Of a stretch of 64,000 nt of DNA, positions 1 through 11,739 are shown in pieces. The notes below the pieces were generated by a model. That model had not been told where the DNA came from. It did no database searches and saw nothing but the letters and a program-made list of their open reading frames with translations. Origin of the DNA: Umezawaea beigongshangensis (GTDB lineage Bacteria; Actinomycetota; Actinomycetes; Mycobacteriales; Pseudonocardiaceae); assembly GCF_016464305.1 (NCBI RefSeq), contig NZ_JAEIOJ010000001.1:766685-830684 (forward strand), in the 5' to 3' direction. Numbering within the stretch: the stretch's first letter is position 1; every line of letters starts with the position of its first letter. The translations under genes and the position numbers were made by a program.

Positions 1-1
1 G

Positions 2-232
2 ATCGGCTTCCTGCCCAACGGGTCGGTGAACGGCATCGCCGGGTCGATCGCCGTCGACCTGTTCGTGGACACCGCGGGTGTCGTGCCGGACGAGCTGCTC
101 GCCGCGCTGCGCATCGTGGCGGGCGCGGGCGGCGCGTTCGACTGGTACCTGAGCGCGCTGATCTTCCTGGTGTGGACGGCGCTGTTCTTCCTGGGCGGCT
201 GGGCCGTGACCCAGCGCAAGGACGTCACCTGA
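2..232 (+). CDS. C-terminal fragment of an ABC-2 type transporter permease
   Basis: The reading frame is already open at the window edge and stops at 230-232, so only about 76 C-terminal residues are visible. They contain a hydrophobic stretch (LSALIFLVWTALFFLGGW) followed by a short basic tail ending in QRKDVT. This arrangement is common at the end of ABC-2 membrane permeases that work with a separate ATP-binding subunit. The internal GTG at 26 is not a credible start because coding sequence continues upstream. The assignment rests on the general look of the tail and is moderate at best. Confidence 0.5.
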   Translation: MGFLPNGSVNGIAGSIAVDLFVDTAGVVPDELLAALRIVAGAGGAFDWYLSALIFLVWTALFFLGGWAVTQRKDVT

Positions 233-249
233 TCCGTCTGAACCGCTCT

Positions 250-289
250 CGCGAGGGCCGCCGCCGGACGTCCGGCGGCGGCCCTCGCG
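250..289 (+). terminator. Perfect 20-bp-arm hairpin after the permease gene
   Basis: Bases 250-269 and 270-289 are exact reverse complements with no unpaired loop, a very GC-rich cruciform 18 bp after the permease stop. No T-run follows, as is common for terminators in high-GC actinobacteria. It separates the permease from the ABC exporter at 350. Confidence 0.7.
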
Positions 290-337
290 TCGTCCGGGGC
301 GTCGCACGACCGAGCTGAGAACGTCGGTGGTCCGGCG

Positions 338-343
338 TAATTT
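338..343 (+). promoter_or_regulatory. -10-like box placed for a leaderless transcript
   Basis: TAATTT fits the actinobacterial -10 pattern TANNNT and ends 6 nt before the GTG at 350, with no Shine-Dalgarno sequence between. This suggests transcription starts at or next to the start codon. The -35 region is not distinctive. Confidence 0.45.
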
Positions 344-349
344 GAGCTG

Positions 350-3300
350 GTGAGCACAGCACCCGTCACGGAGTCCGACGCGCCCGGCTGGATCCGTCGC
401 CTCTCCGCCGCCTGCTGGCGGCACCGTTCGCTCGTGGTGCTGTCGGTGGTGGCCGCGGTCCTCGGCGTGGGCCTCCAGGCGGTCGCCCCGCTGCTGGTCA
501 AGGTCGCGGTCGACGACGCGGTGGCCGGGGAGACGTCGCGGCTGATCGCGCTCGCGGCCGGTCTGGCGGCGCTGGAGCTGCTGTCCTTCGGCGCGGGCTT
601 CCTGCGCCGCTACCTCGGCGGCAGGCTCGCCCTCGACGTGCAGCACGACCTGCGGCGCGGTGTGTTCGCCGCCGTGCAGCGGCTGGACGGCCCCAAGCAG
701 GACGTGCTGCGCACCGGCCAGGTCGTGTCGCGGTCGATCACCGACCTCCAGCTCGTGCAGAGCCTGCTGTCCATGACGCCGCTCGCGATCGGCACCGTCG
801 TGTTCGCGGTGGCCTCGATCGCCGCGATGGTGTGGCTGTCGCCGCTGCTCACGGTCGTCGCGCTGGTCGTCGCGCCCGCCGTGGGCGTGATCGCCGCGCG
901 CAGCCGCCTCACCCTGTTCCCCGCCGCGTGGTCGGCCCAGCAGCGCGCCGCCGACCTCGCCCAGCACGTCGAGGAGAACGTCACCGGCGTCCGGGTCGTC
1001 AAGGGCTTCGGCCAGGAGGGCCGCGAGGTCACCCGGCTGGAGGACGAGGCGCGCAGCCTGTTCGCCGAGCGGATGCGCGCCGCGCGGCTCACCGCCAGGC
1101 CGACCGCGACGCTCACCGCGCTGCCCGCGATCGGCCAGGTCGCCGTGCTCGCGCTCGGCGGCTGGATGGCGCTGCGCGGGCAGGTCAGCCTCGGCACGTT
1201 CCTCGCGTTCGCGACCTACGTGGCCGGCCTGGTGGGTCCGGCCCGGCTGCTGTCCAGCCTGATGGTGAGCGCGCAGCTCGCGCGGGCCGGGGTGGAGCGG
1301 GTGCACGAGCTGATCGACTCCCAGCCCGACGTGGCCGACGCGCCGGACGCGGTGGACGTCCCCGCCGGTCCGGTGAGCGTCGAGCTGTCCGGGGTGAGCT
1401 TCGGCTACACCCGCAGCGACCCGGTCCTGCGCGACGTGACGCTGCGGGTGGACCCCGGCGAGACCCTGGCCCTGGTCGGCACGGCCGGGTCGGGCAAGTC
1501 GACGGTGTCGCTGCTGCTCCCCCGGTTCTACGACGTGCACTCCGGCGCGCTGCGCGTCGGCGGCGTCGACGTGCGCGAGCTGCGCCTGGCGTCGCTGCGC
1601 GGCGCGGTCGGCGTGGTGTTCGAGGAGGCGTTCCTGTTCTCCGACACCGTCCGCGCCAACATCGCCTACGGCAGGCCCGACGCCACCGACGAGGAGGTCC
1701 GCGCCGCCGCGCGGGCCGCGGAGGCGCACGAGTTCGTCGAGGCGCTGCCGGCGGGCTACGACACCCTCGTGGGCGAGCGCGGGCTGACCCTGTCCGGTGG
1801 GCAGCGGCAGCGCGTGGCGCTGGCCAGGGCGCTGCTGTCCGACCCGCGCGTGCTGGTGCTGGACGACGCGACCTCGGCCGTGGACAACACCACCGAGGCG
1901 GCGATCCACCGCACCCTGGCCTCGGTCACGGCCGGGCGGACCACGCTGATGATCGCCCACCGCCGCTCGTCGCTGGCACTGGCCGACCGGATCGCCGTGC
2001 TCGACGCGGGCCGGGTCGTGGACGTCGGCACGCACGCCGAGCTGCAGGCCCGCTGCGCCCTGTTCCGGGAGCTGCTGGCCGGGCCGGGCGAGGCCATCGA
2101 GGAGCCGCGTCCCGCGGAGGCGGAGGACCCGGCACGGCTGTGGCCCGACCTCGACCCCGAGCAGGAGCTGATCGAGCGCGCCGCGAACCGGTCGGCGAGC
2201 GCGGGCGGGCGGGCGTCCCGCGCCGGCGGTCGGGTGCAGGGCGGTGGCGGCAGCGCGGCGCTGACGGGCGGGCCGCCGACGCCCGAGCTGCTCGCGCAGG
2301 TCCGCGCGCTGCCCGAGGCGCACGAGGTGCCCGACACCGGCGGGGAGGACCCCACCGCGCCCGACCCCGGCTTCCGGCTGCGGCGGCTGCTGCGGCCCGT
2401 GCTCGGCGCGATGCTGCTGGTGGGCCTGCTCGTGGTGCTCGACTCGGCCGTGACGATCGCGCTGCCGTCGCTGATCCGCAGCGGTGTCGACGACGGCGTG
2501 GTGGGCGGCTCGGCGGACGCGCTGTGGCGGGTGGCGGCGCTCGGCGCGGTGCTGGTGGCGCTGGGCTGGCTGGTCACCGGCACGACGACGCTGCTCACCG
2601 CGCGCGTCGGCGAGCGGTCGCTCTACCTGCTGCGGGTCCGCAGCTTCGCCCACCTCCAGCGGCTCGGGCTCGACTACTACGAGCGCGAGATGGCCGGCCG
2701 GATCATGACCAGGATGACGACGGACGTGGACGCCCTGTCGACGTTCCTCCAGACGGGCCTGGTCACGGCCGCGGTGAGCCTGCTGACCGTCGTGGGCATC
2801 GCGCTGGCGCTGATCGTCACCGACCCGTCGCTGGCGCTGGTGGCGCTCGCCGTGCTGCCCGTGCTGCTGGTGGCCACGGTGATCTTCCAGCGCCTGTCGT
2901 CGCGGGCGTACGCCGAGGCGCGGGAGCGGGTCAGCGCCGTCAACGCCGACCTCCAGGAGAACGTGTCGGGGCTGCGGGTGGCGCAGGCCCACACCAGGGA
3001 GGGGCACTCGGCGCAGGCGTTCGCCGAGCGCAGCGACGCCTACCGGCGGTCGCGGATGCGGGCGCAGCGCTACATCGCCACCTACTTCCCGTTCGTCACC
3101 ATGCTCTCCGGGCTCGCGCAGGTCGCGGTGCTGGCCGTGGGCGCGCACCGGGTCGCGACGGGCGACCTCACGCCGGGCGTGCTGCTCGCGTTCCTGCTGT
3201 ACCTGGGACTGTTCTTCTCGCCCATCCAGCAGCTCTCCGGCGTGTTCGACGGCTACCAGCAGGCGCGGGTGGGGCTGCGGCGGATCGGCGACCTGCTGCG

Positions 3301-4099
3301 CACCCCCTCGTCGGTGCCCCCGGCGCCGGACCCGGTGCCCCTGACGGGCCGGCTGCGCGGCGAGGTGGAGCTGCGCGACGTCACGTTCCGCTATCCCGGC
3401 ACCGATCGGCCCGCCCTCGACCGGGTGTCGTTGCGCGTGGCGCCCGGCGAGACGGTGGCACTCGTCGGAGCGACCGGCGCGGGCAAGTCGACCCTCGTGA
3501 AGCTCGTCGCCCGCTTCTACGACGTGACCGGCGGGCAGGTGCTCGTCGACGGTGTGGACGTCCGCTCCTACGACCTCCCCACCTACCGGCAGCGCCTCGG
3601 CGTCGTGCCGCAGGAGGCGCACCTGTTCGGCGGCGACGTCGCGGAGAACGTCGCCTACGGCCGCCCGGACGCGAGCCGCGCGGAGATCGAGGCGGCCGTG
3701 CGGGCGGTGGGCGCCATGCCCGTGGTCGCCGCGCTGCCGGCGGGGTTCCGCCAGCAGGTCGGCGAGCGCGGCCAGGGCCTCTCCGCAGGTCAGCGTCAGC
3801 TCGTGGCGCTGGCGCGGGCGGAGCTGGTCGACCCGGACGTGCTGCTGCTGGACGAGGCGACGGCCGCGCTGGACCCCGCCACCGAGTCCGCCGTGCTCGC
3901 CGCGAGCGATCACCTGGCGGGCAGCCGCACGACGTTCGTGGTCGCGCACCGGCTCGCCACGGCGGCCCGCGCGGACCGCGTCGTGGTCGTGGAGGACGGT
4001 CGGATCGTCGAGCAGGGACCGCACGCCGAGCTGCTGCGCGCGGGCGGCGCGTACGCCCGGCTGTGGAAGCACGGGACGCTCGGGGAGGCCGCCGCCTGA
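350..4099 (+). CDS. Fused double ABC exporter (TMD-NBD-TMD-NBD)
   Basis: A 1249-residue multidrug/lipid-type ABC exporter with both half-transporters on one chain, acting in the cytoplasmic membrane. Half 1: membrane domain about residues 25-310, Walker [10 protein letters not shown] near 377, signature LSGGQ near 480, Walker B followed by D instead of the catalytic E ([11 protein letters not shown]). Half 2: membrane domain about 680-970, Walker [10 protein letters not shown] near 1038, signature LSAGQ near 1143, intact [12 protein letters not shown]. Site 1 (half-1 Walker motifs plus half-2 signature) is therefore degenerate and site 2 consensus, as in heterodimeric exporters. The linker at about 590-670 is Gly/Ala/Pro-rich. 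Substrate cannot be told from sequence. The GTG start is supported by the -10-like box just upstream. Confidence 0.9.
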   Translation: MSTAPVTESDAPGWIRRLSAACWRHRSLVVLSVVAAVLGVGLQAVAPLLVKVAVDDAVAGETSRLIALAAGLAALELLSFGAGFLRRYLGGRLALDVQHDLRRGVFAAVQRLDGPKQDVLRTGQVVSRSITDLQLVQSLLSMTPLAIGTVVFAVASIAAMVWLSPLLTVVALVVAPAVGVIAARSRLTLFPAAWSAQQRAADLAQHVEENVTGVRVVKGFGQEGREVTRLEDEARSLFAERMRAARLTARPTATLTALPAIGQVAVLALGGWMALRGQVSLGTFLAFATYVAGLVGPARLLSSLMVSAQLARAGVERVHELIDSQPDVADAPDAVDVPAGPVSVELSGVSFGYTRSDPVLRDVTLRVDPGETLALVGTAGSGKSTVSLLLPRFYDVHSGALRVGGVDVRELRLASLRGAVGVVFEEAFLFSDTVRANIAYGRPDATDEEVRAAARAAEAHEFVEALPAGYDTLVGERGLTLSGGQRQRVALARALLSDPRVLVLDDATSAVDNTTEAAIHRTLASVTAGRTTLMIAHRRSSLALADRIAVLDAGRVVDVGTHAELQARCALFRELLAGPGEAIEEPRPAEAEDPARLWPDLDPEQELIERAANRSASAGGRASRAGGRVQGGGGSAALTGGPPTPELLAQVRALPEAHEVPDTGGEDPTAPDPGFRLRRLLRPVLGAMLLVGLLVVLDSAVTIALPSLIRSGVDDGVVGGSADALWRVAALGAVLVALGWLVTGTTTLLTARVGERSLYLLRVRSFAHLQRLGLDYYEREMAGRIMTRMTTDVDALSTFLQTGLVTAAVSLLTVVGIALALIVTDPSLALVALAVLPVLLVATVIFQRLSSRAYAEARERVSAVNADLQENVSGLRVAQAHTREGHSAQAFAERSDAYRRSRMRAQRYIATYFPFVTMLSGLAQVAVLAVGAHRVATGDLTPGVLLAFLLYLGLFFSPIQQLSGVFDGYQQARVGLRRIGDLLRTPSSVPPAPDPVPLTGRLRGEVELRDVTFRYPGTDRPALDRVSLRVAPGETVALVGATGAGKSTLVKLVARFYDVTGGQVLVDGVDVRSYDLPTYRQRLGVVPQEAHLFGGDVAENVAYGRPDASRAEIEAAVRAVGAMPVVAALPAGFRQQVGERGQGLSAGQRQLVALARAELVDPDVLLLDEATAALDPATESAVLAASDHLAGSRTTFVVAHRLATAARADRVVVVEDGRIVEQGPHAELLRAGGAYARLWKHGTLGEAAA

Positions 4100-4141
4100 C
4101 GCGTTCGCGACGTCGAACGTCAAGCAATGCTCAACTGGTCC

Positions 4142-4156
4142 TGACACGACGTGTCA
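4142..4156. promoter_or_regulatory. Inverted repeat upstream of kgd
   Basis: TGACAC-GAC-GTGTCA is a perfect 6-3-6 inverted repeat 128 bp before the kgd GTG, within the 184-bp gap after the ABC gene. It could bind a dimeric regulator. No regulator gene is adjacent. Confidence 0.3.
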
Positions 4157-4283
4157 TCGTGATCGATCCTGTGACGGAGCACTCGTTGCCGTGCGACTCC
4201 TCCGTGTGAAGTGCTGCTCCGAGGGGACTAGCCTTGCAGCGAGCCAACACAACTAGCGAGATGGATAGAGGCGAGCGCCAGCC

Positions 4284-7200
4284 GTGTCCAGCAGCAGTCC
4301 TGCGTCACAGTTCGGCCCCAACGAGTGGCTGGTCGAGGAGATGTACGAGCAGTTCCTCGCCGACCCGTCGTCCGTAGACCCGGCGTGGCACGACTTCTTC
4401 GCCGACTACAAGCCGGCGCAGCGATCGTCCGGGAACGGGGCTTCCGCCCCGGCCGCGACCGCCGCCGCCGCGACGACCTCCGCGGGCCAGTCATCGGACG
4501 ACAACGGTTCGGCGACCTCCACGAAGACCACGACGGCCGAGAAGCCGCCCGCACCGAAGCAGGCGCCCGCGCCGGCACCGGTCGCGAAGCCCGCCGCGAA
4601 GCCCGCCGCGAAGCCCGCTCCCCAGCAGGCCGCCAAGGCAGCGCCCGTCAAGCCGGCCGCCGGTGCGGAGCGCAAGCAGCTCCGGGGCGCGGCCGCGGCC
4701 ATCGCGAAGAACATGGAGCTCTCGCTCACGGTCCCGACCGCGACGAGCGTGCGCGCCGTGCCCGCGAAGCTGCTCGCCGACAACCGGATCGTGATCAACA
4801 ACCACCTGAAGCGGACCAGGGGCGGGAAGGTCTCCTTCACCCACCTGATCGGCTACGCGGTGGTGCGCGCGCTCCAGGCGTACCCGAACATGAACCGGCA
4901 CTACGCCGAGATCGACGGGAAGCCGCACGTCGTCACGCCCGAGCACGTCAACTTCGGCCTGGCGATCGACCTGCCCGGCAAGGACGGCTCGCGCTCGCTC
5001 GTCGTGGCGTCGGTCAAGGGCTGCGAGAACATGACGTTCACGCAGTTCTGGCAGGCCTACGAGGACCTGATCCGCAAGGCCCGCAGCGGCGCGCTGACCG
5101 CGGAGGACTTCTCCGGCACCACGATCTCGCTGACCAACCCCGGCACGATCGGCACGAACCACTCCGTGCCGAGGCTGACCGCGGGTCAGGGCACGATCGT
5201 GGGCGTCGGCGCGATGGAGTACCCCGCGCACTTCCAGGGGACCAGCGAGCAGGCCCTCACCGACATGGGCGTCAGCAAGATCATCACGCTGACCTCGACG
5301 TACGACCACCGCATCATCCAGGGTGCGGAGTCGGGCGAGTTCCTCAAGCGCGTCCACCAGCTCATGCTGGGCGAGGACGGCTTCTACGACGACATCTTCA
5401 CGTCGCTGCGGCTGCCCTACGAGCCCATCCGCTGGGTCGCCGACATCGCCGAGGGCGCCGTCGACAAGGCCGCGCGCGTCATCGAGCTGATCGACGCCTA
5501 CCGCACCCGCGGCCACCTGATGGCCGACACGGACCCGCTGAACTACCGCCAGCGCAAGCACCAGGACCTCGACGTCCTCTCGCACGGCCTGACGCTGTGG
5601 GACCTGGACCGGGAGTTCCCCGTCGGCGGCTTCGCCGCCGAGGACAAGATGACGCTGCGCGACATCCTCGGGGTGCTGCGCAACTCCTACTGCCGCACGG
5701 TCGGCGTCGAGTACATGCACATCCTGGAGCCGGAGGAGCGCCTCTGGATCCAGGAGCGCGTCGAGGTGCCGCACGAGAAGCCCCCGGCCACCGTGCAGAA
5801 GTACATCCTCTCCAAGCTCAACGCGGCCGAGGCGTTCGAGACGTTCCTGCAGACCAAGTACGTCGGGCAGAAGCGGTTCTCGCTGGAGGGCGGCGAGACC
5901 GTCATCCCGCTGCTGGACGCGGTGCTGGACAAGGCGGCCGAGCACGAGCTGGACGAGGTCGTCATCGGCATGCCGCACCGCGGCCGGCTGAACGTGCTCG
6001 CCAACATCGTCGGCAAGCCCATCTCGCAGATCTTCCGCGAGTTCGAGGGCAACCTCGACCCCGGTCAGGCGCACGGCTCCGGCGACGTGAAGTACCACCT
6101 CGGCGCCGAGGGCAAGTACTTCCGCATGTTCGGCGACGGTGAGACCAAGGTGTCGCTGACCGCGAACCCGTCCCACCTCGAAGCCGTCGACCCGGTCCTC
6201 GAGGGCATCGTCCGCGCCAAGCAGGACATCCTCGACAAGGGCGGCGAGGGCTTCTCCGTGCTGCCCGTCGCGATGCACGGCGACGCCGCGTTCGCCGGTC
6301 AGGGCGTGGTCGCCGAGACGCTGAACCTGGCGCTCGTCCGCGGCTACCGCACCGGCGGCACCGTGCACGTCGTGGTCAACAACCAGGTCGGCTTCACCAC
6401 CGCCCCGGAGAACTCGCGCTCGTCGAAGTACTCCACCGACGTCGCGAAGATGATCGGTGCGCCGGTGTTCCACGTGAACGGCGACGACCCCGAGGCGTGC
6501 TACTGGGTCGCGAAGCTGGCCGTGGACTACCGGCAGGCGTTCAACAAGGACGTCGTGATCGACATGGTCTGCTACCGCCGCCGCGGTCACAACGAGGGCG
6601 ACGACCCCTCGATGACGCAGCCCGCGATGTACGACGTGATCGACACCAAGCGCAGCGTCCGCAAGACCTACACCGAGTCGCTGATCGGCCGCGGCGACAT
6701 CTCCGTCGAAGAGGCGGAGAAGGCTCTGCAGGACTTCTCCAGCCAGCTGGAGCACGTCTTCAACGAGGTGCGCGAGCTGGAGAAGCACCCCGCGAAGGCG
6801 AGCCCCTCGGTGGAGGCCGAGCAGCAGGTGCCCGCCAAGCTGCCGACCGGCGTGAGCCGCGAGGTGCTGGAGCGCATCGCCGACGCGCACGTCAACCTGC
6901 CGGAGGGCTTCACGCCGCACCCGCGCGTCAAGCCGGTGCTGGAGCGGCGCGCGAAGATGGCGCGCGAGGGCGGCATCGACTGGGCGTTCGCCGAGCTGCT
7001 CGCGTTCGGCTCGCTCACCGACGAGGGCCGGCTGGTCCGCCTGGCCGGTCAGGACTCGCGGCGCGGCACGTTCACGCAGCGCCACGCCGTGCTGATCGAC
7101 CGCAAGACCGGTGCCGAGTACACGCCGATCCAGAACCTGTCCGACGACCAGGGCAAGTTCATGGTCTACGACTCGGTGCTGTCGGAGTTCGCGGCGCTGG

Positions 7201-7997
7201 GCTTCGAGTACGGCTACTCCGTGGCGAACCCGGACGCGCTCGTCCTCTGGGAGGCGCAGTTCGGCGACTTCGTCAACGGCGCGCAGCCCGTCATCGACGA
7301 GTTCATCTCGTCCGGCGAGGCGAAGTGGGGCCAGGTCTCCGACGTCGTGCTGCTGCTGCCGCACGGCCACGAGGGCCAGGGCCCGGACCACACGTCGGGT
7401 CGCATCGAGCGGTTCCTCCAGCTGTGCGCGGAGGGCTCGATGACGATCGCCGTGCCGTCGACCCCGGCGAACTACTTCCACCTGCTGCGCCGCCACGCCC
7501 TCGACGGCGTGAACCGGCCGCTGGTGGTCTTCACGCCGAAGTCGATGCTGCGCCTCAAGGCCGCCACCAGCCCGGTGGAGGACTTCACCGAGGAGCGGTT
7601 CAAGTCGGTCATCGACGACCCGAGCGGTGTCGACAAGTCGGCCGTGGAGAAGATCCTGCTGTGCAGCGGCAAGATCTACTACGAGCTGGCGGCCGAGCAG
7701 GCCAAGCGCGGCAAGAGCGACACGGCGGTCGTGCGCGTCGAGCAGCTCTACCCGGTGCCGAAGCGCAAGCTGCGCGAGGCCGTGGAGAGCTACCCGAACG
7801 CGACCGAGATCCGCTGGGTCCAGGAGGAGCCCGCCAACCAGGGCGCGTGGCCGTTCTACGGTCTGCACCTGAACGAGCTCCTGCCCGGCTACTCGATCCG
7901 CCGCGTGTCGCGCCGTCCGATGGCCGCGCCGTCGGCCGGGTCGTCGAAGGTGCACGAGGTCGAGCAGCGCGAGATCATCACCACCGCGTTCGAGTAG
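4284..7997 (+). CDS. kgd: Multifunctional 2-oxoglutarate dehydrogenase/decarboxylase (Kgd, SucA with E2-like domain)
   Basis: A 1237-residue thiamine-diphosphate enzyme of the TCA cycle, with the actinobacterial arrangement of an E2 (succinyltransferase-like) domain fused ahead of E1o. The N-terminus ([16 protein letters not shown]) is the short E1o N-terminal motif. Residues about 40-125 are an Ala/Pro/Lys linker. The acyltransferase domain spans about 130-370 and has DHRIIQG near 341 where classical E2 has HRxxDG; no lipoyl domain is present. The E1 domain follows, with the ThDP motif GDAAFAGQG to NNQVGFTT from about 665. Length and order match mycobacterial Kgd. The start is a GTG; the N-terminal motif would be lost with any downstream start. 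Confidence 0.97.
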   Translation: MSSSSPASQFGPNEWLVEEMYEQFLADPSSVDPAWHDFFADYKPAQRSSGNGASAPAATAAAATTSAGQSSDDNGSATSTKTTTAEKPPAPKQAPAPAPVAKPAAKPAAKPAPQQAAKAAPVKPAAGAERKQLRGAAAAIAKNMELSLTVPTATSVRAVPAKLLADNRIVINNHLKRTRGGKVSFTHLIGYAVVRALQAYPNMNRHYAEIDGKPHVVTPEHVNFGLAIDLPGKDGSRSLVVASVKGCENMTFTQFWQAYEDLIRKARSGALTAEDFSGTTISLTNPGTIGTNHSVPRLTAGQGTIVGVGAMEYPAHFQGTSEQALTDMGVSKIITLTSTYDHRIIQGAESGEFLKRVHQLMLGEDGFYDDIFTSLRLPYEPIRWVADIAEGAVDKAARVIELIDAYRTRGHLMADTDPLNYRQRKHQDLDVLSHGLTLWDLDREFPVGGFAAEDKMTLRDILGVLRNSYCRTVGVEYMHILEPEERLWIQERVEVPHEKPPATVQKYILSKLNAAEAFETFLQTKYVGQKRFSLEGGETVIPLLDAVLDKAAEHELDEVVIGMPHRGRLNVLANIVGKPISQIFREFEGNLDPGQAHGSGDVKYHLGAEGKYFRMFGDGETKVSLTANPSHLEAVDPVLEGIVRAKQDILDKGGEGFSVLPVAMHGDAAFAGQGVVAETLNLALVRGYRTGGTVHVVVNNQVGFTTAPENSRSSKYSTDVAKMIGAPVFHVNGDDPEACYWVAKLAVDYRQAFNKDVVIDMVCYRRRGHNEGDDPSMTQPAMYDVIDTKRSVRKTYTESLIGRGDISVEEAEKALQDFSSQLEHVFNEVRELEKHPAKASPSVEAEQQVPAKLPTGVSREVLERIADAHVNLPEGFTPHPRVKPVLERRAKMAREGGIDWAFAELLAFGSLTDEGRLVRLAGQDSRRGTFTQRHAVLIDRKTGAEYTPIQNLSDDQGKFMVYDSVLSEFAALGFEYGYSVANPDALVLWEAQFGDFVNGAQPVIDEFISSGEAKWGQVSDVVLLLPHGHEGQGPDHTSGRIERFLQLCAEGSMTIAVPSTPANYFHLLRRHALDGVNRPLVVFTPKSMLRLKAATSPVEDFTEERFKSVIDDPSGVDKSAVEKILLCSGKIYYELAAEQAKRGKSDTAVVRVEQLYPVPKRKLREAVESYPNATEIRWVQEEPANQGAWPFYGLHLNELLPGYSIRRVSRRPMAAPSAGSSKVHEVEQREIITTAFE

Positions 7998-8012
7998 GTC
8001 CTCAGCAGCAGC

Positions 8013-8049
8013 ACGAGCCGCCGGACCTCCCCGAGGTCCGGCGGCTCGT
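8013..8049 (+). terminator. 17-bp-stem hairpin downstream of kgd
   Basis: Bases 8013-8029 pair perfectly with 8033-8049 around a CCC loop, 16 bp after the kgd stop and 22 bp before the next start. It probably ends or attenuates kgd transcription ahead of the small downstream gene. Confidence 0.75.
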
Positions 8050-8071
8050 CCGTTTCTCCCGAGAGGTCAGC

Positions 8072-8248
8072 ATGTACTTCACCGATCGCGGCATCGAGGA
8101 GCTGGAGCAGCGCCGGGGCGAGGAGGAGGTCACCCTCGCCTGGCTGGCCGACAAGCTCCGCTCGTTCGTCGACGCCAACCCCGAGTTCGAGACCCCGGTC
8201 GAACGGCTGGCCACCTACCTGGCTCGCGACGACGAGGACGACGAGTAG
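8072..8248 (+). CDS. Small acidic protein, DUF6104-like
   Basis: A 58-residue protein beginning MYFTDRGIEELEQRRGEEEV and ending in an acidic tail (ARDDEDDE). Short proteins of this look follow kgd in many actinobacteria, which supports a real gene, but its function is unknown. ATG at 8072 is preceded by GAGAGG. A hairpin separates it from kgd, so it may be expressed by read-through. Confidence 0.8.
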   Translation: MYFTDRGIEELEQRRGEEEVTLAWLADKLRSFVDANPEFETPVERLATYLARDDEDDE

Positions 8249-8279
8249 TCCCCGTCGTCGCGAGCGGCCCGCACCCGGA

Positions 8280-9272
8280 CTACCAGGCGTAGGCCTCGGG
8301 GGCGGGCTTGCTGCCGTTCGGGCCGGGGGCCGGGAACAGCTCGTCCAGCCTCGCCAGCACCTCGGCGTCGAGCGTCAGCTCCGCCGCGCGCAGCGAGCCG
8401 TCGAGCTGGGCCGCGGTGCGCGGGCCGATGATCGGGGCGGTCACGCCGTCCTGGTGCAGCAGCCACGCCAGGCCGACGTTCGCCGGGTCCTCGCCGAGGT
8501 CGGCGCACAGCTTCTCGTACGCCTCGATCGCGTCGCGGTGCTTCTCCAGCAGGGCCGCCGAGCGCTCGTTCGCGCTGCGCGACGCGCCGCCCTCCCGCTG
8601 CTTGCGCAGCACGCCGCCGAGCAGGCCGCCCTGCAACGGCGACCACGGGATGACGCCCAGGCCGTAGTGCTTCGCGGCGGGCAGCACCTCCAGCTCGACC
8701 CAGCGCGTCATCAGGTTGTAGATCGACTGCTCGCTGACGAGGCCGACGAAGTGCCGGTTCCGCGCCGCCTCCTGGGCCTGCGCGATGTGCCAGCCTGCGA
8801 AGTTCGACGAGCCGAAGTAGATCACCTTGCCCTGCTGCCGCAGGACGCTGAACGCCTCCCAGATCTCGTCCCACGGCGTGTCCCGGTCGACGTGGTGCAT
8901 CTGGTAGAGGTCGATGTGGTCGGTCTGCAGCCGCGTGAGGGACGCCTCGGCCGCGCGGCGGATGTTCAGCGCGGACAGCTTCTCGTCGTTGGGCCAGTCG
9001 CCCATGCTGCCGTACAGCTTGGTCGCGACGACCGTCTTCTCCCGGCGGCCCCCGCCGGAGGCGAACCATCGGCCGATGATCTGCTCGGTGACCCCCTCCC
9101 CCTTCTGCCAGCCGTAGACGTTCGCGGTGTCGAAGAAGTTGATGCCGTGCTCGTGGGCGCGGTCCATGATCGCGTGGCTGTCGGCCTCCGACGTCTCGGG
9201 ACCGAAGTTCATCGTGCCGAGGCACAGGCTGGAGACGGACAACCCCGTCCGTCCGAGATTCGTGTACTCCAT
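8280..9272 (-). CDS. Aldo/keto reductase
   Basis: A 330-residue NADPH-dependent aldo/keto reductase of the YhdN/AKR11-like group, cytosolic. The catalytic tetrad is visible: D48 and Y53 in FFDTANVYG, K85 in VATKLYG, H126 in LYQMHHVD. The C-terminal LHQDGVTAPIIGPRT stretch fits the cofactor-binding region. The ATG at 9272 begins MEYTNLGRTGL, the normal start of the family. It faces the small gene at 8072 convergently and lies 53 bp after the end of hutI. Physiological substrate unknown. Confidence 0.92.
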   Translation of the reverse strand: MEYTNLGRTGLSVSSLCLGTMNFGPETSEADSHAIMDRAHEHGINFFDTANVYGWQKGEGVTEQIIGRWFASGGGRREKTVVATKLYGSMGDWPNDEKLSALNIRRAAEASLTRLQTDHIDLYQMHHVDRDTPWDEIWEAFSVLRQQGKVIYFGSSNFAGWHIAQAQEAARNRHFVGLVSEQSIYNLMTRWVELEVLPAAKHYGLGVIPWSPLQGGLLGGVLRKQREGGASRSANERSAALLEKHRDAIEAYEKLCADLGEDPANVGLAWLLHQDGVTAPIIGPRTAAQLDGSLRAAELTLDAEVLARLDELFPAPGPNGSKPAPEAYAW

Positions 9273-9325
9273 GCCCTCCAGCCTGCCCCCGTCGGCCCGA
9301 ACCCACCACGTGAAGCTGCTCCAGG

Positions 9326-10465
9326 TCAGTGGACGCGGACGCCGCGGCGGAAGACCGCGCGGGTCAGGGGCACGCCGGGGCGGTAGGCCAGGTGGGTGGC
9401 CGAGGGCGCGTCCAGGACGTGCAGGTCCGCGCGGGCGCCGGGCCGGATCACGCCCACGTCGTCGCGGCGCAGCGCGAGCGCGCCGCCCAGCGTGGCCGCG
9501 CGCACGGCCTCCGGCACGGACATCCCCATCTGGAGCACGGCGGTGGCCACGACGAACGCCATCGACGACGTGTAGGACGAGCCGGGGTTGCAGTTGCTGG
9601 CCAGGGCGACGGTGACGCCCGCGTCGAGCAGGCGGCGGGCGTCCGGCAGCGGCTGGCGGGTCGACAGGTCGCACGCCGGGAGCAGGGTGGCCACGGTCCG
9701 CGAACCGGCCAGGGCGTCCACGTCGGCGGACGTGAGGTGGGTGCAGTGGTCGACGCTCGCCGCGCCCTCGGCGACCGCCAGCCGCACACCAGGGCCGGGG
9801 CCGAGCTGGTTTCCGTGCACGCGCAGGCCCAGGCCCTTCGCGGCGGCGGCGCGCAGCACCGCCCGCGACTGCTCCTCGTCGAAGGCGCCGGTCTCGCAGA
9901 ACACGTCGGCCCAGCGCACGTGAGGTGCGACCGCGTCGAGCATCTCCCCGCGGACCAGGTCGACGTAGGCGTCCGGGTCGGTGCCGGGCGGCACGAGGTG
10001 GGCGCCGAGGAACGTCACCTCGTCGGCGACCCGAGCGGCGATGCGCGCCGAGCGGACCTCGTCGGCGGTGGTGAGGCCGTAGCCGGTCTTCGTCTCCAGG
10101 CACGTGGTGCCCTGCCGCGCGGCCTCGTCGGCGTGCCGGCGCAGCCCGGCGGCCAGCTCGTCGTCGGTGGCGGCCCTGGTCGCTTCGACGGTCACGGCGA
10201 TGCCGCCCGCCTCGTACGGCCGTCCGGCCGTCCTGGCGGTGAACTCGGCCGTGCGGTCACCGGCGAACACCAGGTGGGTGTGGCTGTCGACCCAGCCGGG
10301 CAGCACGGCGCGGCCCTCGACGTCGACGCGGGTGTCGGCGGGCGGGGCGGCGGACGCGGGGCCCGCCCAGGCGACGTGCTCGCCGTCCAGCACCACGGCC
10401 GCGTCGGCCAGCGCGGGTCCGCTGTTGGTGGTCAGCTCGGCGATGCCGGTGATCAGCGTGCTCAC
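9326..10465 (-). CDS. hutI: Imidazolonepropionase
   Basis: A 379-residue metal-dependent amidohydrolase that opens 4-imidazolone-5-propanoate to N-formimino-L-glutamate, step three of histidine degradation. The metal-binding [10 protein letters not shown] motif lies near residue 62. [14 protein letters not shown] and SNCNPGSS toward the C-terminus match the family. The GTG start (10463-10465) overlaps the hutF stop as GTGA, indicating translational coupling; it is the last gene of the hut operon. Confidence 0.96.
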   Translation of the reverse strand: MSTLITGIAELTTNSGPALADAAVVLDGEHVAWAGPASAAPPADTRVDVEGRAVLPGWVDSHTHLVFAGDRTAEFTARTAGRPYEAGGIAVTVEATRAATDDELAAGLRRHADEAARQGTTCLETKTGYGLTTADEVRSARIAARVADEVTFLGAHLVPPGTDPDAYVDLVRGEMLDAVAPHVRWADVFCETGAFDEEQSRAVLRAAAAKGLGLRVHGNQLGPGPGVRLAVAEGAASVDHCTHLTSADVDALAGSRTVATLLPACDLSTRQPLPDARRLLDAGVTVALASNCNPGSSYTSSMAFVVATAVLQMGMSVPEAVRAATLGGALALRRDDVGVIRPGARADLHVLDAPSATHLAYRPGVPLTRAVFRRGVRVH

Positions 10466-11739
10466 GTCCACAGCTCCTCGATCGCGCGGGCCAGCAGGGG
10501 TCCGGGGTCGCCCAGCGTCGCGTGCGCGCCGCCGGACGCGATCACCCGGCCGCCGGTGACCACGGTGTCCACGTCGGCGGCCGTCGCGGTGAGGACCACC
10601 TGCTCGGGCAGCGACCCGGCGGTGCGGGCGGTGTCCAGGCGGACCGACACGAGGTCGCACGGGACGCCGGGGGCGATGCGGCCCGCGTCCCAGCCGAGGC
10701 AGGCGTGCCGGGTGAGCGCGGCCACCAGCTCCGCCGGGGCGAACCGGCCGCGACGCCCGGTGCGGAGGCGTTCGCCGTGCTCCAGGGCGCGGGCCTCCAG
10801 CAGGGGATCGGCCACCGCGTGCTGGTCGCTGCCCAGCGACAGCGGGCTGCCCGCGTCGGCGAGTTCGCGTGCCGGGCCGATGCCGTCGGCGAGGTCGGCC
10901 TCCGTGGTGGGGCAGAAGCAGACTCCGGTGCGGGTGGAGCCGAGCAGCGCGACGTCCCGCGCGGTCAGGTGGGTGGCGTGCACGGCGGTCGTGCGCGGGC
11001 CGAGCGCGCCCGCGGACTCCAGCAGTTCGGTGGGCGTGCGGCCGTACGCGGCACGGCAGGCCTCGTTCTCCGCGGGCTGCTCGGACAGGTGGACGTGCAG
11101 CGGACGCGCCGGGAACGCCGCCGCGACCTCCGCGAGCGCCGGGCGCGGCACGGCCCGCACCGAGTGGATCGCGGCGCCGACGCGGAAGCCGGGGCCGTCG
11201 CGGAGTTCGGCGACGCGCTGCGCCCACGCCTGCGCCGTGCCGTCGGAGAAGCGCTCCTGCACCGGCGACAGCGGTTCGTCGACGCCCCCGGCGAGGTAGC
11301 AGGTGTCGAGCAGGGTCAGCCGGACGCCCGCCTCGGCCGCCGCCTCGCGCAGGGCCTCGCCCATCTCGTTGGAGCGGTCGTGCAGGTAGTGGAACTCGCC
11401 GACGCAGGACACCCCGGCGACGGCCATCTCGGCGTACGCGGCCCGCGCGAGCCGCAGGTACGACTCGGGCGTCAGCCGGTCGGCCAGCGCGTACATCGCG
11501 GTGCGCCACGTCCAGAACGTGCCGCCGTCGCCGTGGGTGCGACCGCGCAGCGCCCGGTGGAAGGCGTGCGAGTGGGCGTTGGCGAACCCGGGCAGCACCA
11601 GGCCCGGCAGTCGCACGGCGTCCGGCGGGCGGACCCCGGCGCGCTCCACCGCCGTGATCACCCCGTCCGCCGCGCGCACCAGGACGCCGGACGCGACGCC
11701 GTCCGGCAGCCAGGCCCGCTCGCACCAGTACGCCGTCAT
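10462..11739 (-). CDS. hutF: Formimidoylglutamate deiminase
   Basis: A 425-residue amidohydrolase converting N-formiminoglutamate to N-formylglutamate and ammonia. The N-terminal [17 protein letters not shown] carries the first metal-binding histidines; [16 protein letters not shown] and SLGSDQHA carry later active-site residues typical of HutF. Its presence indicates the two-step deiminase/deformylase branch rather than direct formiminoglutamase. The ATG overlaps the stop of the upstream amidohydrolase as ATGA. Confidence 0.95.
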   Translation of the reverse strand: MTAYWCERAWLPDGVASGVLVRAADGVITAVERAGVRPPDAVRLPGLVLPGFANAHSHAFHRALRGRTHGDGGTFWTWRTAMYALADRLTPESYLRLARAAYAEMAVAGVSCVGEFHYLHDRSNEMGEALREAAAEAGVRLTLLDTCYLAGGVDEPLSPVQERFSDGTAQAWAQRVAELRDGPGFRVGAAIHSVRAVPRPALAEVAAAFPARPLHVHLSEQPAENEACRAAYGRTPTELLESAGALGPRTTAVHATHLTARDVALLGSTRTGVCFCPTTEADLADGIGPARELADAGSPLSLGSDQHAVADPLLEARALEHGERLRTGRRGRFAPAELVAALTRHACLGWDAGRIAPGVPCDLVSVRLDTARTAGSLPEQVVLTATAADVDTVVTGGRVIASGGAHATLGDPGPLLARAIEELWT

